Shown: one piece after another, positions 15,639 to 23,411 of the stretch
How the letters are laid out: each line of letters opens with the position of its first letter
How positions within the stretch are numbered: the stretch's first letter is position 1
From: Akkermansiaceae bacterium
Lineage (GTDB): Bacteria; Verrucomicrobiota; Verrucomicrobiia; Verrucomicrobiales; Akkermansiaceae
Direction of reading: 5' to 3'
Assembly (NCBI GenBank): GCA_029287105.1
Contig: JARFRT010000086.1
Coordinates: forward strand, 1 to 31,857
Length of the DNA stretch: 31,857 nucleotides
Notes under the pieces: model-generated
Seen by the model: only the letters and a program-made list of their open reading frames with translations
Told to the model about the DNA's origin: nothing
Databases searched by the model: none
Made by a program: the position numbers and the translations under genes

Positions 15639-16883
15639 CTACTTAAAATCCTTCGAAACAACAAATGCAATCCAGTCTTTTTCAAAATCCCCAATCGAAT
15701 CAAACCCGAAGATTTTCACCAGTTCGGTCGGGTCGGGGATTTGGTCTGAGGTGTTAATCAGCCTGGCCAACTTGGCATAGGCCGCGATACGCTTCTGGGT
15801 GCTTTGCATATAGCATGACAGCGAATACATCGTCACCAAATTCTCAGGTGTGACAGCGGCGGGGGATTGAATAGCCAGAGTCTTGAGAAGACCAGGCTTC
15901 ACCTTCCCCTTTTTCACCAATTTCTTTAGCAACCTCGGCCAGGCCGAACCATCTTCAAACCCCGATTTCGTGGCAACATCACCACCGTAATCCGCCGATA
16001 TCAGGTTGGTCTCTGTTTTTTTGGTAAGTTGGATCTCCTTGTAATAGGCATGTCCGGTCGAAAGCGAAAAGTACCCCACACCACTGACCGACGACACCCC
16101 ACCCACCTGGGTTCCAAACAGGCGACCGCAAATGACATGGGTCTGGAAGGAATCAAACTTACGGCGGAATCGCTTCGCATCCTTGATGTTGAATACTGCG
16201 GCTTGTTCTTTCAGTTTCAACTTCTCCACACTCTCAGCGGGAACCGTCACTCCCGTGGCAGCCACCTTGTCCCAGGTCAGCTTGACTTTTGCCGCATACT
16301 TGTCCCGGCCCGTCTTCTCAAGTAACGCAACCTGGTACTTGCCCAACTCCGCGTACTGCTCCGATTCCGACGGGATCACAATAAGCTGCCTCGTCTCACC
16401 CCAGTTCTCACGGAATTCAAAATGCTGAAACGCCATCCCATGCCAGCAGGCCTCCGCCGTTTCCGCAATCCCGGTAACCCTCACCCCCTTGCCCACCGCA
16501 AAAACAAAGTGCTTGGTCTCATACAGATCAAACGACAAGACTGAATTCCCATCAAAAGTCAGCCGCTCTTTCAGCTTAGTGAGAAAATCCTTCGGCTTAC
16601 GGTATGACAACTCAGGAATGGAAGGAGTCCCTTGGAATATCACATCACCCGCAGCTTCGGCATACTCGATCAGATACTGCCGATCCGCCAATGATAAATC
16701 CGTCACTTTGAGCGAAATCTCCTTCGGATCCTTCGTCACCAGTTTCACCACTCCGTCCCTGTACTTCAGTAACTGGGCTTCAATGGAAGTCCCCTTACTG
16801 GACGTCCAGATGCGAAAATCCGCAGCTTGGGAAAAGGTGGCCATCATCGCGAGGACAAGTGCTTGTTGAGTAAGAAATTTCAT
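15639..16883 (-). CDS. Secreted SHD1-domain protein of unknown function
   Basis: The frame is open further upstream, but ATG 16883 is chosen because it gives a signal peptide (MKFLTQQALVLAMMATFSQA, cleavage about residue 20) and the upstream part has no protein-like features. The mature 394 residues begin with an SHD1-like domain (about 22-77; D-F-R-I-W-T-S-S-K-G-T-S-I-E-A). The remaining 330 residues are soluble, alpha/beta-looking, and include a Trp- and Phe-rich stretch (about 145-165) and a C-terminal segment V-K-I-F-G-F-D-S-I-G-D-F-E-K-D-W near residue 400. I do not recognise that part. It lies 80 bp upstream of the aspartyl protease gene on the same strand, so the two are probably co-transcribed. 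It is divergent from prfB. Confidence 0.7.
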   Translation of the reverse strand: MKFLTQQALVLAMMATFSQAADFRIWTSSKGTSIEAQLLKYRDGVVKLVTKDPKEISLKVTDLSLADRQYLIEYAEAAGDVIFQGTPSIPELSYRKPKDFLTKLKERLTFDGNSVLSFDLYETKHFVFAVGKGVRVTGIAETAEACWHGMAFQHFEFRENWGETRQLIVIPSESEQYAELGKYQVALLEKTGRDKYAAKVKLTWDKVAATGVTVPAESVEKLKLKEQAAVFNIKDAKRFRRKFDSFQTHVICGRLFGTQVGGVSSVSGVGYFSLSTGHAYYKEIQLTKKTETNLISADYGGDVATKSGFEDGSAWPRLLKKLVKKGKVKPGLLKTLAIQSPAAVTPENLVTMYSLSCYMQSTQKRIAAYAKLARLINTSDQIPDPTELVKIFGFDSIGDFEKDWIAFVVSKDFK

Positions 16884-17024
16884 GGAATTTGCTGTTTGCT
16901 GATTTCGGTCGAGCATTTCACATTCGCCTCCGGGGACAAGCTTATAAAAAAAAACCACTCCGCCTGCTTTTCTCCGCGATTCGTGATTCCATTCTCTGAA
17001 AATCCCGCTATCACTCGCGCACGT

Positions 17025-18144
17025 ATGAGTGACCACAATATCGCTGACCTCCTGGCGTTGGACACCGGCGCGCTGAAAAGCCGCCTGTCCGAACTCAGGA
17101 GGTACCTTTGACGTCCCCGCCATCGAGAAAAAACTCGCAGGGTATGACCAAACCATGACCGACCCGGATTTCTGGAACGATCCCGACAAAGCCCAGGGCG
17201 TCGTCGCGGAGGCCAACCTGCTCAAAGGCCGGCTCAACCCGTTCCTCGCCATCGAACAGCGGGCTAACAATCTGGACGAAGTTATCGAACTTGCCAAAGA
17301 GACGGACGATATGGACTTCGCCCGGGAGGCGAACAACGATTACAAGGCGATCATCAGGGAGCTTGATCAATTCGAACTCATCACCCTGCTTGACAAGCCC
17401 ACCGACGCCACCAACGCCTACCTCACCATCCAGGCCGGCGCCGGCGGCACCGAGGCCTGCGACTGGGCGGAAATGCTGCTGCGCATGTACACACGCTGGG
17501 CTGAGAACAAGGGATTCACCGTCACCAACCTCGACTACCAGGACGGCGACGGGGCCGGCTGCCGCACGGCCTCGCTCAAAATCGACGGCCCTTACGCCTA
17601 CGGTTATCTGAAAAACGAACGCGGCGTCCACCGTCTGGTGCGGATTTCCCCGTTTGACGCAGCCGGCAAACGCCACACCTCATTCTCCGCCGTTGATGTT
17701 TCTCCGGAAATATCCAAAGACATCATCATCGAAATCCCCGAGACCGACGTGGAAATCAACACCGCCCGCTCCGGCGGCGCAGGCGGACAGAATGTCAACA
17801 AGGTGGAAACCGCCGTCATCCTCAAACACAAACCCACCGGCATCATGATCCGCTCGACCCAGGAGCGGTCGCAACTGCGTAACCGGGAAAACGCATGGTC
17901 ACTGCTCAGGGCCAAACTCTACCAAATCGAGGAGGACAAACAAAAGGCCGAGGCCGACCGCGAATACTCCGCCAAGGGTGAAATCGGCTGGGGCAGCCAA
18001 ATCCGCTCCTACGTTTTCCAACCCTACCAAATGGTCAAGGACTTGCGCACCGGCGAGGAAACAGGTAACATCTCATCCGTGATGGACGGAAACATCGACC
18101 CCTTCATCGAGGCCATGCTGAAGGGAAAGACCCGGAAACCTTAG
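17025..18144 (+). CDS. prfB: Peptide chain release factor 2, with programmed +1 frameshift
   Basis: The coding sequence is 17025-17108 joined to 17110-18144: 28 codons, a UGA at 17109-17111 read by a +1 shift, then 344 codons, 372 residues in all. The start M-S-D-H-N and the frame after the shift (D-V-P-A-I-E-K-K) join into a normal RF2 N-terminus. The RF2-specific stop-codon recognition tripeptide S-P-F is at 208-210 and the peptidyl-hydrolysis motif G-G-Q at 253-255, almost the Escherichia coli positions. RF2 ends translation at UGA and UAA. RF2 levels are self-regulated through the UGA. Divergent from the SHD1 gene; gmk follows after 108 bp. Confidence 0.97.
17097..17112 (+). promoter_or_regulatory. 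prfB programmed +1 frameshift site
   Basis: The site reads AGGAGG-TAC-CTT-TGA-C. An internal Shine-Dalgarno AGGAGG lies three bases before the slippery CTT, followed by the in-frame TGA and a C. Spacing and order match the classical RF2 site (AGGGGG-TAT-CTT-TGA-C). When RF2 is scarce the ribosome pauses at UGA and slips from CUU to UUU, restoring the frame. Confidence 0.95.
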
Positions 18145-18162
18145 GTTTCAAAACCTAGGTTT
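18137..18162 (+). terminator. Possible terminator hairpin overlapping the prfB stop codon
   Basis: A near-perfect inverted repeat with 11 paired bases per arm (one bulged T, loop centred on CA at 18149-18150) spans the prfB stop TAG (18142-18144). It is rich in A-T pairs and ends in a short TTTT, so it could be a weak terminator or an mRNA-stabilising structure between prfB and gmk. Confidence 0.4.
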
Positions 18163-18252
18163 TAAGCACTAAACTCCAAAAAAGCCGGTCTCCAGCCTGA
18201 ACATCTAACTCCGCATCCTCCGAACTATTCGCTTAGCCCTGCCCCAAAAAAC

Positions 18253-18855
18253 ATGAACGCACGCACAGGCATACTCTTGTTAGTCTCCGGCCCGTCCGGC
18301 TCAGGAAAAACAACCCTGTGCCGACGGCTCGCCAACGAACAGGAGGCCGTCTACTCAACCTCCTGCACGACCCGTCCGGCCCGCGAGGGCGAACGCAACG
18401 GCCACGACTACCACTTCCTCACCCGCGAGAGCTTCCAGGAAAAAGTCGACGCAGGTGACTTCCTCGAACACGCCGAGGTCCATGGAAACTTCTACGGCAC
18501 CCTGAAGTCCGAAGTCCTCGACCAGATCTCATCGGGAATCGACGTCGTCATGGACATCGACGTCCAGGGGGCGGACCAGGTGCGCGACTGCACGGACGCC
18601 GCAATCCAGTCGGCCCTGGTCGATCTCTTTGTCATGCCCCCCACCGAGAAGGAGCTGCGCAACCGCCTGACTGGTCGCGGCACCGACACCGAGGACGTCA
18701 TCGCCCTGCGCATGAAAAATGCCCTTGGCGAAATCGAATACTGGCCGAAGTACAACTACCGCTTGCTTTCCGGCACGCATGAGCAAGATTACTACCAGTT
18801 CAAATCCCTCCTCGTCGCTGAACGGCTCAAGGTGTCCCGACTGATCGCCCCCTAG
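18253..18855 (+). CDS. gmk: Guanylate kinase
   Basis: A 200-residue cytoplasmic enzyme converting GMP to GDP with ATP. The P-loop is G-P-S-G-S-G-K-T-T (13-21). The GMP-binding segment S-T-S-C-T-T-R-P-A-R-E-G-E and the H-D-Y-H-F-L block are typical, as are F-L-E-H-A-E-V-H-G-N-F-Y-G-T and D-I-D-V-Q-G-A. Length is standard. It starts a tight plus-strand group with coaC 16 bp downstream and coaB after that. In many bacteria rpoZ lies between gmk and the CoA genes; here it does not. Confidence 0.97.
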   Translation: MNARTGILLLVSGPSGSGKTTLCRRLANEQEAVYSTSCTTRPAREGERNGHDYHFLTRESFQEKVDAGDFLEHAEVHGNFYGTLKSEVLDQISSGIDVVMDIDVQGADQVRDCTDAAIQSALVDLFVMPPTEKELRNRLTGRGTDTEDVIALRMKNALGEIEYWPKYNYRLLSGTHEQDYYQFKSLLVAERLKVSRLIAP

Positions 18856-18871
18856 CCACCCCCACTTTCCC

Positions 18872-19426
18872 ATGTTTACCATCATTCTTGGCGTCACTGG
18901 CTCCATCGCCGCCCACAAGGCTGCGGGTATTGCCTCGCAGCTTGTTAAAGACGGCCATGACGTTCACTGCGTGATGACCCGGTCCGCTACCGAGTTCATC
19001 ACCGCCCTAACACTCCAGGTCATCTCGCGCAATCCGGTACTGGTTTCACTCGAGGACGAAAAGCAGTCATGGAAGCCGGGACACATCGATCTCGCCGACC
19101 GGGCCGACCTGTTGCTCGTCGCGCCTGCCACGGCCAACACGCTCGGCAATTTTGCCAACGGGCTTGCACCCGATCCGTTGTCGGGCATTTACCTCGCCAC
19201 CCGTGCCCCCGTCCTTATCGCTCCCGCGATGAACGGCAAGATGTGGCAACACCCGGCGACCCAACGCAACGTCGACCGACTGAGCCAGGACGGCTGCCAA
19301 TTCATCGGTCCCGAAGATGAAGGCATGCTCGCCTGCGGCTACTCCGGCCCCGGCCGCTTAATGGCGCAAGATCAAATCATTACGGCTGCCGAAAAAATCC
19401 TCTCGCAGCCGGCAAGCCAATCCTAG
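18872..19426 (+). CDS. coaC: Phosphopantothenoylcysteine decarboxylase (separate CoaC)
   Basis: A 184-residue flavoprotein of the HFCD family. It decarboxylates 4'-phosphopantothenoylcysteine in coenzyme A synthesis. Visible features are the FMN-binding start L-G-V-T-G-S-I-A-A-H-K-A, A-P-A-T-A-N-T-L-G, the P-A-M-N motif (about 117-120) followed by K-M-W, and the substrate-contact block L-A-C-G-Y-S-G-P-G-R-L with its conserved cysteine. It ends with its own stop, and coaB begins 15 bp later in another frame, so the usual bifunctional CoaBC is split into two genes. Confidence 0.92.
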   Translation: MFTIILGVTGSIAAHKAAGIASQLVKDGHDVHCVMTRSATEFITALTLQVISRNPVLVSLEDEKQSWKPGHIDLADRADLLLVAPATANTLGNFANGLAPDPLSGIYLATRAPVLIAPAMNGKMWQHPATQRNVDRLSQDGCQFIGPEDEGMLACGYSGPGRLMAQDQIITAAEKILSQPASQS

Positions 19427-19441
19427 TTCCCCCATTCCCCC

Positions 19442-20089
19442 ATGACCATTCTCATCACCGCAGGTCCAACCCGCGAGGCGATTGATCCCGTCCGGTTTCT
19501 CACCAACAGATCGTCCGGGAAAATGGGATACGCCCTCGCCCGGACCGCCGCCGAGCAGGGCCACCGGGTGATCCTCATCTCCGGGCCGACCGATCTTGAC
19601 GTGCCGGATCGGGTCGATTTCATCCCCGTGGAAAGCACCATGGAAATGTACGCCGCCGTCGAGCACCGGATCGCCAAGGCGGATGTCGCCATTTTCGCCG
19701 CAGCCGTGGCCGACTACCGCCCCGCTCATGTGTCGGAAGAGAAAATCAAGAAAACCGGGGGGACGATGACGCTGGAACTTGTGCGCAACCCGGACATCCT
19801 GGGCTCGGCCCGGAATCAGTTTGCCTACCAAGGCGTGCTGGTCGGCTTTGCCGCCGAGACGGAGGATCTCGAGGAGAATGCCCGGAGCAAACTTGAGAGC
19901 AAGGGATGTGATCTGGTGGTCGCCAATGACGTGTCCCGCAAAGACATCGGCTTCGACGTCAACGACAACGAGGTGCTACTCGTATTTCCGGATCGTACCG
20001 AGCAGCCGCCCAAGGACACCAAACAGCACCTCGCTCACATCATCCTTGAACACATCATCGAGTTAACCCCGGTGGGCGGTCCGAATTAA
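19442..20089 (+). CDS. coaB: Phosphopantothenate-cysteine ligase (separate CoaB)
   Basis: A 215-residue enzyme that joins cysteine to 4'-phosphopantothenate, normally CTP-dependent. Motifs are I-T-A-G-P-T-R-E-A-I-D-P-V-R (5-18), N-R-S-S-G-K-M-G, A-A-A-V-A-D-Y-R, the K-I-K-K-T-G nucleotide-binding block, L-V-G-F-A-A-E-T and V-A-N-D-V-S. It starts with its own ATG 15 bp after coaC, so gmk, coaC and coaB are probably one operon. Its last 27 bp overlap the 3' end of malQ on the other strand. Confidence 0.93.
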   Translation: MTILITAGPTREAIDPVRFLTNRSSGKMGYALARTAAEQGHRVILISGPTDLDVPDRVDFIPVESTMEMYAAVEHRIAKADVAIFAAAVADYRPAHVSEEKIKKTGGTMTLELVRNPDILGSARNQFAYQGVLVGFAAETEDLEENARSKLESKGCDLVVANDVSRKDIGFDVNDNEVLLVFPDRTEQPPKDTKQHLAHIILEHIIELTPVGGPN

Positions 20090-21751
20090 CTCCTTGAGCC
20101 GGTCACTCTCGTCCTTGAGGTGCTCAGGCATATCGCGCAGCACCCAGGGCAGGCGGTAACGCCAGTTCTCACCACCCACGGTGCCGGGAACGTTGATGCG
20201 CTTGGTGCTATCGATAATATCCGTTATCATCAAGGCCGCGTAATTGGCCTTGGACTTCAGTAGCTGCTCAAACAGGGCCCACTTCACCACAGGTCCGTAT
20301 CGGGCATAGGCCGCCGCGGTGTTACCCTTCGGCAGCCCTGCAAAGTCGCTCAGCAAGGCGAGGCCGCGCAGCGCCCCCTCGTGATCGGGACCCCCTAACA
20401 TCGCCTTGAGGGTATTCCACATCGCGGGGATGGAATCATGATCATGCGTGGCGTAAGTGGCAAAGGCGCACTCCGGATACTCGGAGCCGGGAACCGCTTC
20501 GCCATCACCCCGGGCCTCCCAATGGCAAACCTTGAAGCCTGCAATCCCGAGCTTTTGCAAATGCGGGCGCACGTAATCAGGCACACATCCCAGATCTTCC
20601 CCGACCACCTCACCGGCACCCGCCGCCTCCAGAATGACTCGTAGGTACTTGTCACCATCAGCCAGATTGGCGGCCCTGTGTTCAACCGTATCATCAGGCC
20701 GGGGGAAAAAGCCGGGAAGCGGCCCGCCGGTCAGCTTTTTCGCCTGCTGCTCGGTCAGCCCGACAAACTCATGGTTCCTCTTCGGTCGCCACGGAAAACT
20801 GTAAATCCGGTAAAAGCCGAGGATATGGTCGATGCGGAAGATGTGAAACACATCGGTCAGCTTCGCAATCCGGCGACGCCACCATGCGTAGTCGTGTTGC
20901 TCCAGGACATCCCATTGGTAAAGGGGAATCCCCCAGTTCTGACCCCACTGGCAGGCAAAGGCGTCGTCCTTGAACACGGTCTCCGGAGGCGAACCACCGG
21001 AAAGCGTCAAATCAAACCACTGCGGCTCGAAAAAGACATCCGCGCTGTTGTAGGAAATGCCGATGGGAATGTCACCCATGAGCTTCACGTCCTTCGCTTC
21101 CGCATACTGGCGAATCTGCCGCCACTGGCTGAAGGCGTGCCACTGCACCCAGGCGTAAAACGCCAGGTTTTGATCGGCCTCACGAGCATCCGGGCCGGCC
21201 AAATAGAGTTCGGCTTTCTCCCGGGTATTATACGCGTCCGGCCAGCTTTCCCATTCCTCGGTAGCCGCCATTTCCATCAGCCACCGGTACTGGCAATAGG
21301 GCACCAGCCACTCCTGCTCCGCCAAACGGAATGCCTCAAATGCCGGATCCTGACTGCCCGCTTGGCAAAACCGGTCAAACCCGTCCCCGAGCAACTTCCA
21401 TTTCGCCCGCTTACTGACCTCATAATCCACCAGGTCACCGCCCTGCTGATCCGTTCCGAACTGCTTGGCTGCCGCCCGGATGTCATCGACCCCGATTTCG
21501 GGTATCGCCTCCATATCCAGCAGCACAGGATCGAGTGCAATCGAACTGATCGCGTTGTAGGGGCTGTTGTCAGAACCCGTCTCATTAATTGGCAGCAATT
21601 GCAAAAAACCAATGCGATGCTCCGCCGCCCAGTCAACCATCTCCCTGAGGGCAGAGGTATCCCCGATCCCAAGGTCGTCATCACGCCGAAGTGAAAACAC
21701 AGGGATCAGCAAACCTAGTCGTCTCAACCGATCCATTGCAGCGTTGGCCAT
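20063..21751 (-). CDS. malQ: 4-alpha-glucanotransferase (amylomaltase, GH77)
   Basis: A 562-residue cytoplasmic enzyme that transfers alpha-1,4-glucan chains in maltodextrin and glycogen metabolism. The GH77 signatures are all visible: P-Y-N-A-I-S-S-I-A-L-D-P near the N-terminus, G-D-I-P-I-G-I-S-Y-N-S-A-D-V (226-239), the nucleophile region F-R-I-D-H-I-L-G-F-Y-R (D308), the acid/base region G-E-D-L-G-C-V-P (E385), and Y-A-T-H-D-H-D-S-I-P. Length is normal. The start could be ATG 21751 or 21736. It stands alone, with convergent coaB at its 3' end and no other glycogen gene in view. Confidence 0.95.
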   Translation of the reverse strand: MANAAMDRLRRLGLLIPVFSLRRDDDLGIGDTSALREMVDWAAEHRIGFLQLLPINETGSDNSPYNAISSIALDPVLLDMEAIPEIGVDDIRAAAKQFGTDQQGGDLVDYEVSKRAKWKLLGDGFDRFCQAGSQDPAFEAFRLAEQEWLVPYCQYRWLMEMAATEEWESWPDAYNTREKAELYLAGPDAREADQNLAFYAWVQWHAFSQWRQIRQYAEAKDVKLMGDIPIGISYNSADVFFEPQWFDLTLSGGSPPETVFKDDAFACQWGQNWGIPLYQWDVLEQHDYAWWRRRIAKLTDVFHIFRIDHILGFYRIYSFPWRPKRNHEFVGLTEQQAKKLTGGPLPGFFPRPDDTVEHRAANLADGDKYLRVILEAAGAGEVVGEDLGCVPDYVRPHLQKLGIAGFKVCHWEARGDGEAVPGSEYPECAFATYATHDHDSIPAMWNTLKAMLGGPDHEGALRGLALLSDFAGLPKGNTAAAYARYGPVVKWALFEQLLKSKANYAALMITDIIDSTKRINVPGTVGGENWRYRLPWVLRDMPEHLKDESDRLKELIRTAHRG

Positions 21752-21918
21752 GCCGGGATATCAGGCGGATGTGCCTTGCATAGCAATAGCAAATGCAGGA
21801 ATCTGTGACTTACCCAGTGAATCGGGGGGAACAGGCATCAGTCCCGGCAGGATCGCCCCACTTCACCACGCTTTCCCACTTGCCAAGAGCCTTACAAGTG
21901 AGCCATAATGCCGAGGCT

Positions 21919-22128
21919 ATGAACACCCAATACCCCCTACCATTGATTGCCGCATGCCTCGGGCTCCTTGCCCCCCTCCTTGCATCCTCCTGCGGAGCGC
22001 CCAACCCTGACCTGCAACAGCAAATGGACAGGGATATCCTCACCGCGGCGGAAAACAAAGCCGCCGGCAATACCGCCGCCCCGCAACAGGGGCAAGGCAG
22101 CAAAAACTATGGACATGGCGGGTTCTAG
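21919..22128 (+). CDS. Small putative lipoprotein
   Basis: A 69-residue protein starting at ATG 21919. The frame is open further upstream, but this start gives a complete lipoprotein signal: short N-region, hydrophobic stretch, and lipobox L-A-S-S-C with the cysteine at residue 25. The mature part is only about 45 residues, rich in Gln, Ala, Asn and Gly (Q-Q-Q-M-D-R-D, then A-P-Q-Q-G-Q-G-S). No domain is recognised. It is convergent with the FadL-like gene and is not part of that operon. Confidence 0.6.
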   Translation: MNTQYPLPLIAACLGLLAPLLASSCGAPNPDLQQQMDRDILTAAENKAAGNTAAPQQGQGSKNYGHGGF

Positions 22129-22173
22129 TCCGCTAGTCCCTCGCCCTTTTCACGATAAGCCCTCGTTTCCCGG

Positions 22174-23376
22174 CTAGAACTCGTAACGCGCGGAAACGCT
22201 CAACGAGTGGAAGCGGGATTTGTAATCACCTTGCACCAGCGGGCTTGCCGCCGCACCCACGGAGCGGTCTGAAAACGCGTACTGGTAGGCAGCGTCCCAA
22301 GACCAGCTTTCCCCTTGATGACCTACACCAAGCGTTAGCCAGTGCCGGTCCGCATCCGCGACCGACGGGTCATAGTTGGCATCAGGTTGTGCACTCTCGA
22401 TGAAGTTGTATCCGAAGCGAGCCTTCCAGCCATCTCCGAGATCATACTCGGCACCGATCGAATAAATGTAGGAGTCCTCCCACTCGTAAGGAAGAGGCAA
22501 CGTGTTGAGAGCCGCCAGAGGCCCGGGAAATCGAGAGCTCAACGTCATGGTTCCAAGCTTCGACCAGCCGACCCATTCGATGTTTGCTTCGATATTCCAG
22601 CATGCATTCGGACGGTATGAATATCCCACGGCCAAGGTATCAGGTGTCACGAAGCCATCGACTGAAGATGCCGCACTCACGCCGTGCAATCCACTTCGGG
22701 TCGTGCCCTCGAGATCAAATTCTGTTTTGCTCCGGTAGACGATACCCAAGGAATGCTTTGCGGAAGGTTGCCACAGAGCACTCAGCGTCCAGGAGACACC
22801 GAAGTCATCACCCTTGAATGAAAACTCATCGCTCGATGGCGACGGTGCAAGTCCGCGCCGCAGATCAACGTCCGCGCTATGGACCCCGATACCGCCACCC
22901 ACGGACAAGGTCTCGGAAACCTTATATCCACCCACAAGCCAGAATGTTGCGTACTCGAGCTCTGCCTGGGTCGTGATTTGGCGAAAACTGTTATTCAGCC
23001 CCCACTCACCGGATAAGCCGAAGGGTGTGTTTAAGCCAAAACCAAGGACAAAATCCTCGTTGATCGGGACCGCTCCGTAAATCTGGGGAGCCGTAACAAT
23101 GCCCGTTTTGAGCTTCTGGCTGCCACCCAGATCAAGATTGGCAGACACATTCAAGTCGATACTGTAAAACCCGGCCTGCACCGAGGCCGCATCAAGCTGA
23201 GTCAATCCCGCGGCATTGTAATAAACTGCCGCAGCCGTATTGGCCGTGGCCACAAAAGCATTGCCCTTGCCTACCGCCTCCGGTGCTTGTCCCGCAAGGT
23301 GAAATCCATCTGCTTGCAGCATGCCCTGCGTAGCCAATGAGGCTACACCCACTATCATCGCTTTACGTATTATCAT
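22174..23376 (-). CDS. FadL/OmpP1-family outer-membrane channel
   Basis: Start chosen at ATG 23376 (400 residues) because a signal peptide follows (cleavage near L-Q-A / D-G-F, about residue 23); the frame is open further upstream without protein-like content. The mature start D-G-F-H-L-A-G-Q-A-P-E-A-V-G-K-G-N-A and A-A-V-Y-Y-N-A-A-G-L are the hallmark of the FadL/TodX family. Alternating beta-strand patterns run to a terminal phenylalanine (A-R-Y-E-F), the outer-membrane assembly signal. FadL proteins let long-chain fatty acids and other hydrophobic compounds diffuse across the outer membrane. It starts 35 bp after the receiver gene on the same strand, so it is probably the last gene of the phc-like operon and may carry a lipid signal or a fatty-acid nutrient. 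Confidence 0.85.
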   Translation of the reverse strand: MIIRKAMIVGVASLATQGMLQADGFHLAGQAPEAVGKGNAFVATANTAAAVYYNAAGLTQLDAASVQAGFYSIDLNVSANLDLGGSQKLKTGIVTAPQIYGAVPINEDFVLGFGLNTPFGLSGEWGLNNSFRQITTQAELEYATFWLVGGYKVSETLSVGGGIGVHSADVDLRRGLAPSPSSDEFSFKGDDFGVSWTLSALWQPSAKHSLGIVYRSKTEFDLEGTTRSGLHGVSAASSVDGFVTPDTLAVGYSYRPNACWNIEANIEWVGWSKLGTMTLSSRFPGPLAALNTLPLPYEWEDSYIYSIGAEYDLGDGWKARFGYNFIESAQPDANYDPSVADADRHWLTLGVGHQGESWSWDAAYQYAFSDRSVGAAASPLVQGDYKSRFHSLSVSARYEF

Positions 23377-23411
23377 ATTATCAGGTATTGTATCGTCCGT
23401 TTGATTGTTTT

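Noticed and set aside
17109..17111. Nonsense mutation in prfB
   Set aside because: The AGGAGG, CTT and TGA-C elements and their spacing are the classical programmed frameshift site.
16884..17336. N-terminal extension of the SHD1 protein to 17336
   Set aside because: The extension would run through prfB on the opposite strand and would bury the clear signal peptide that starts at 16883.
20678..21694. A 338-codon plus-strand open frame
   Set aside because: It is antisense to malQ, which has all GH77 motifs.
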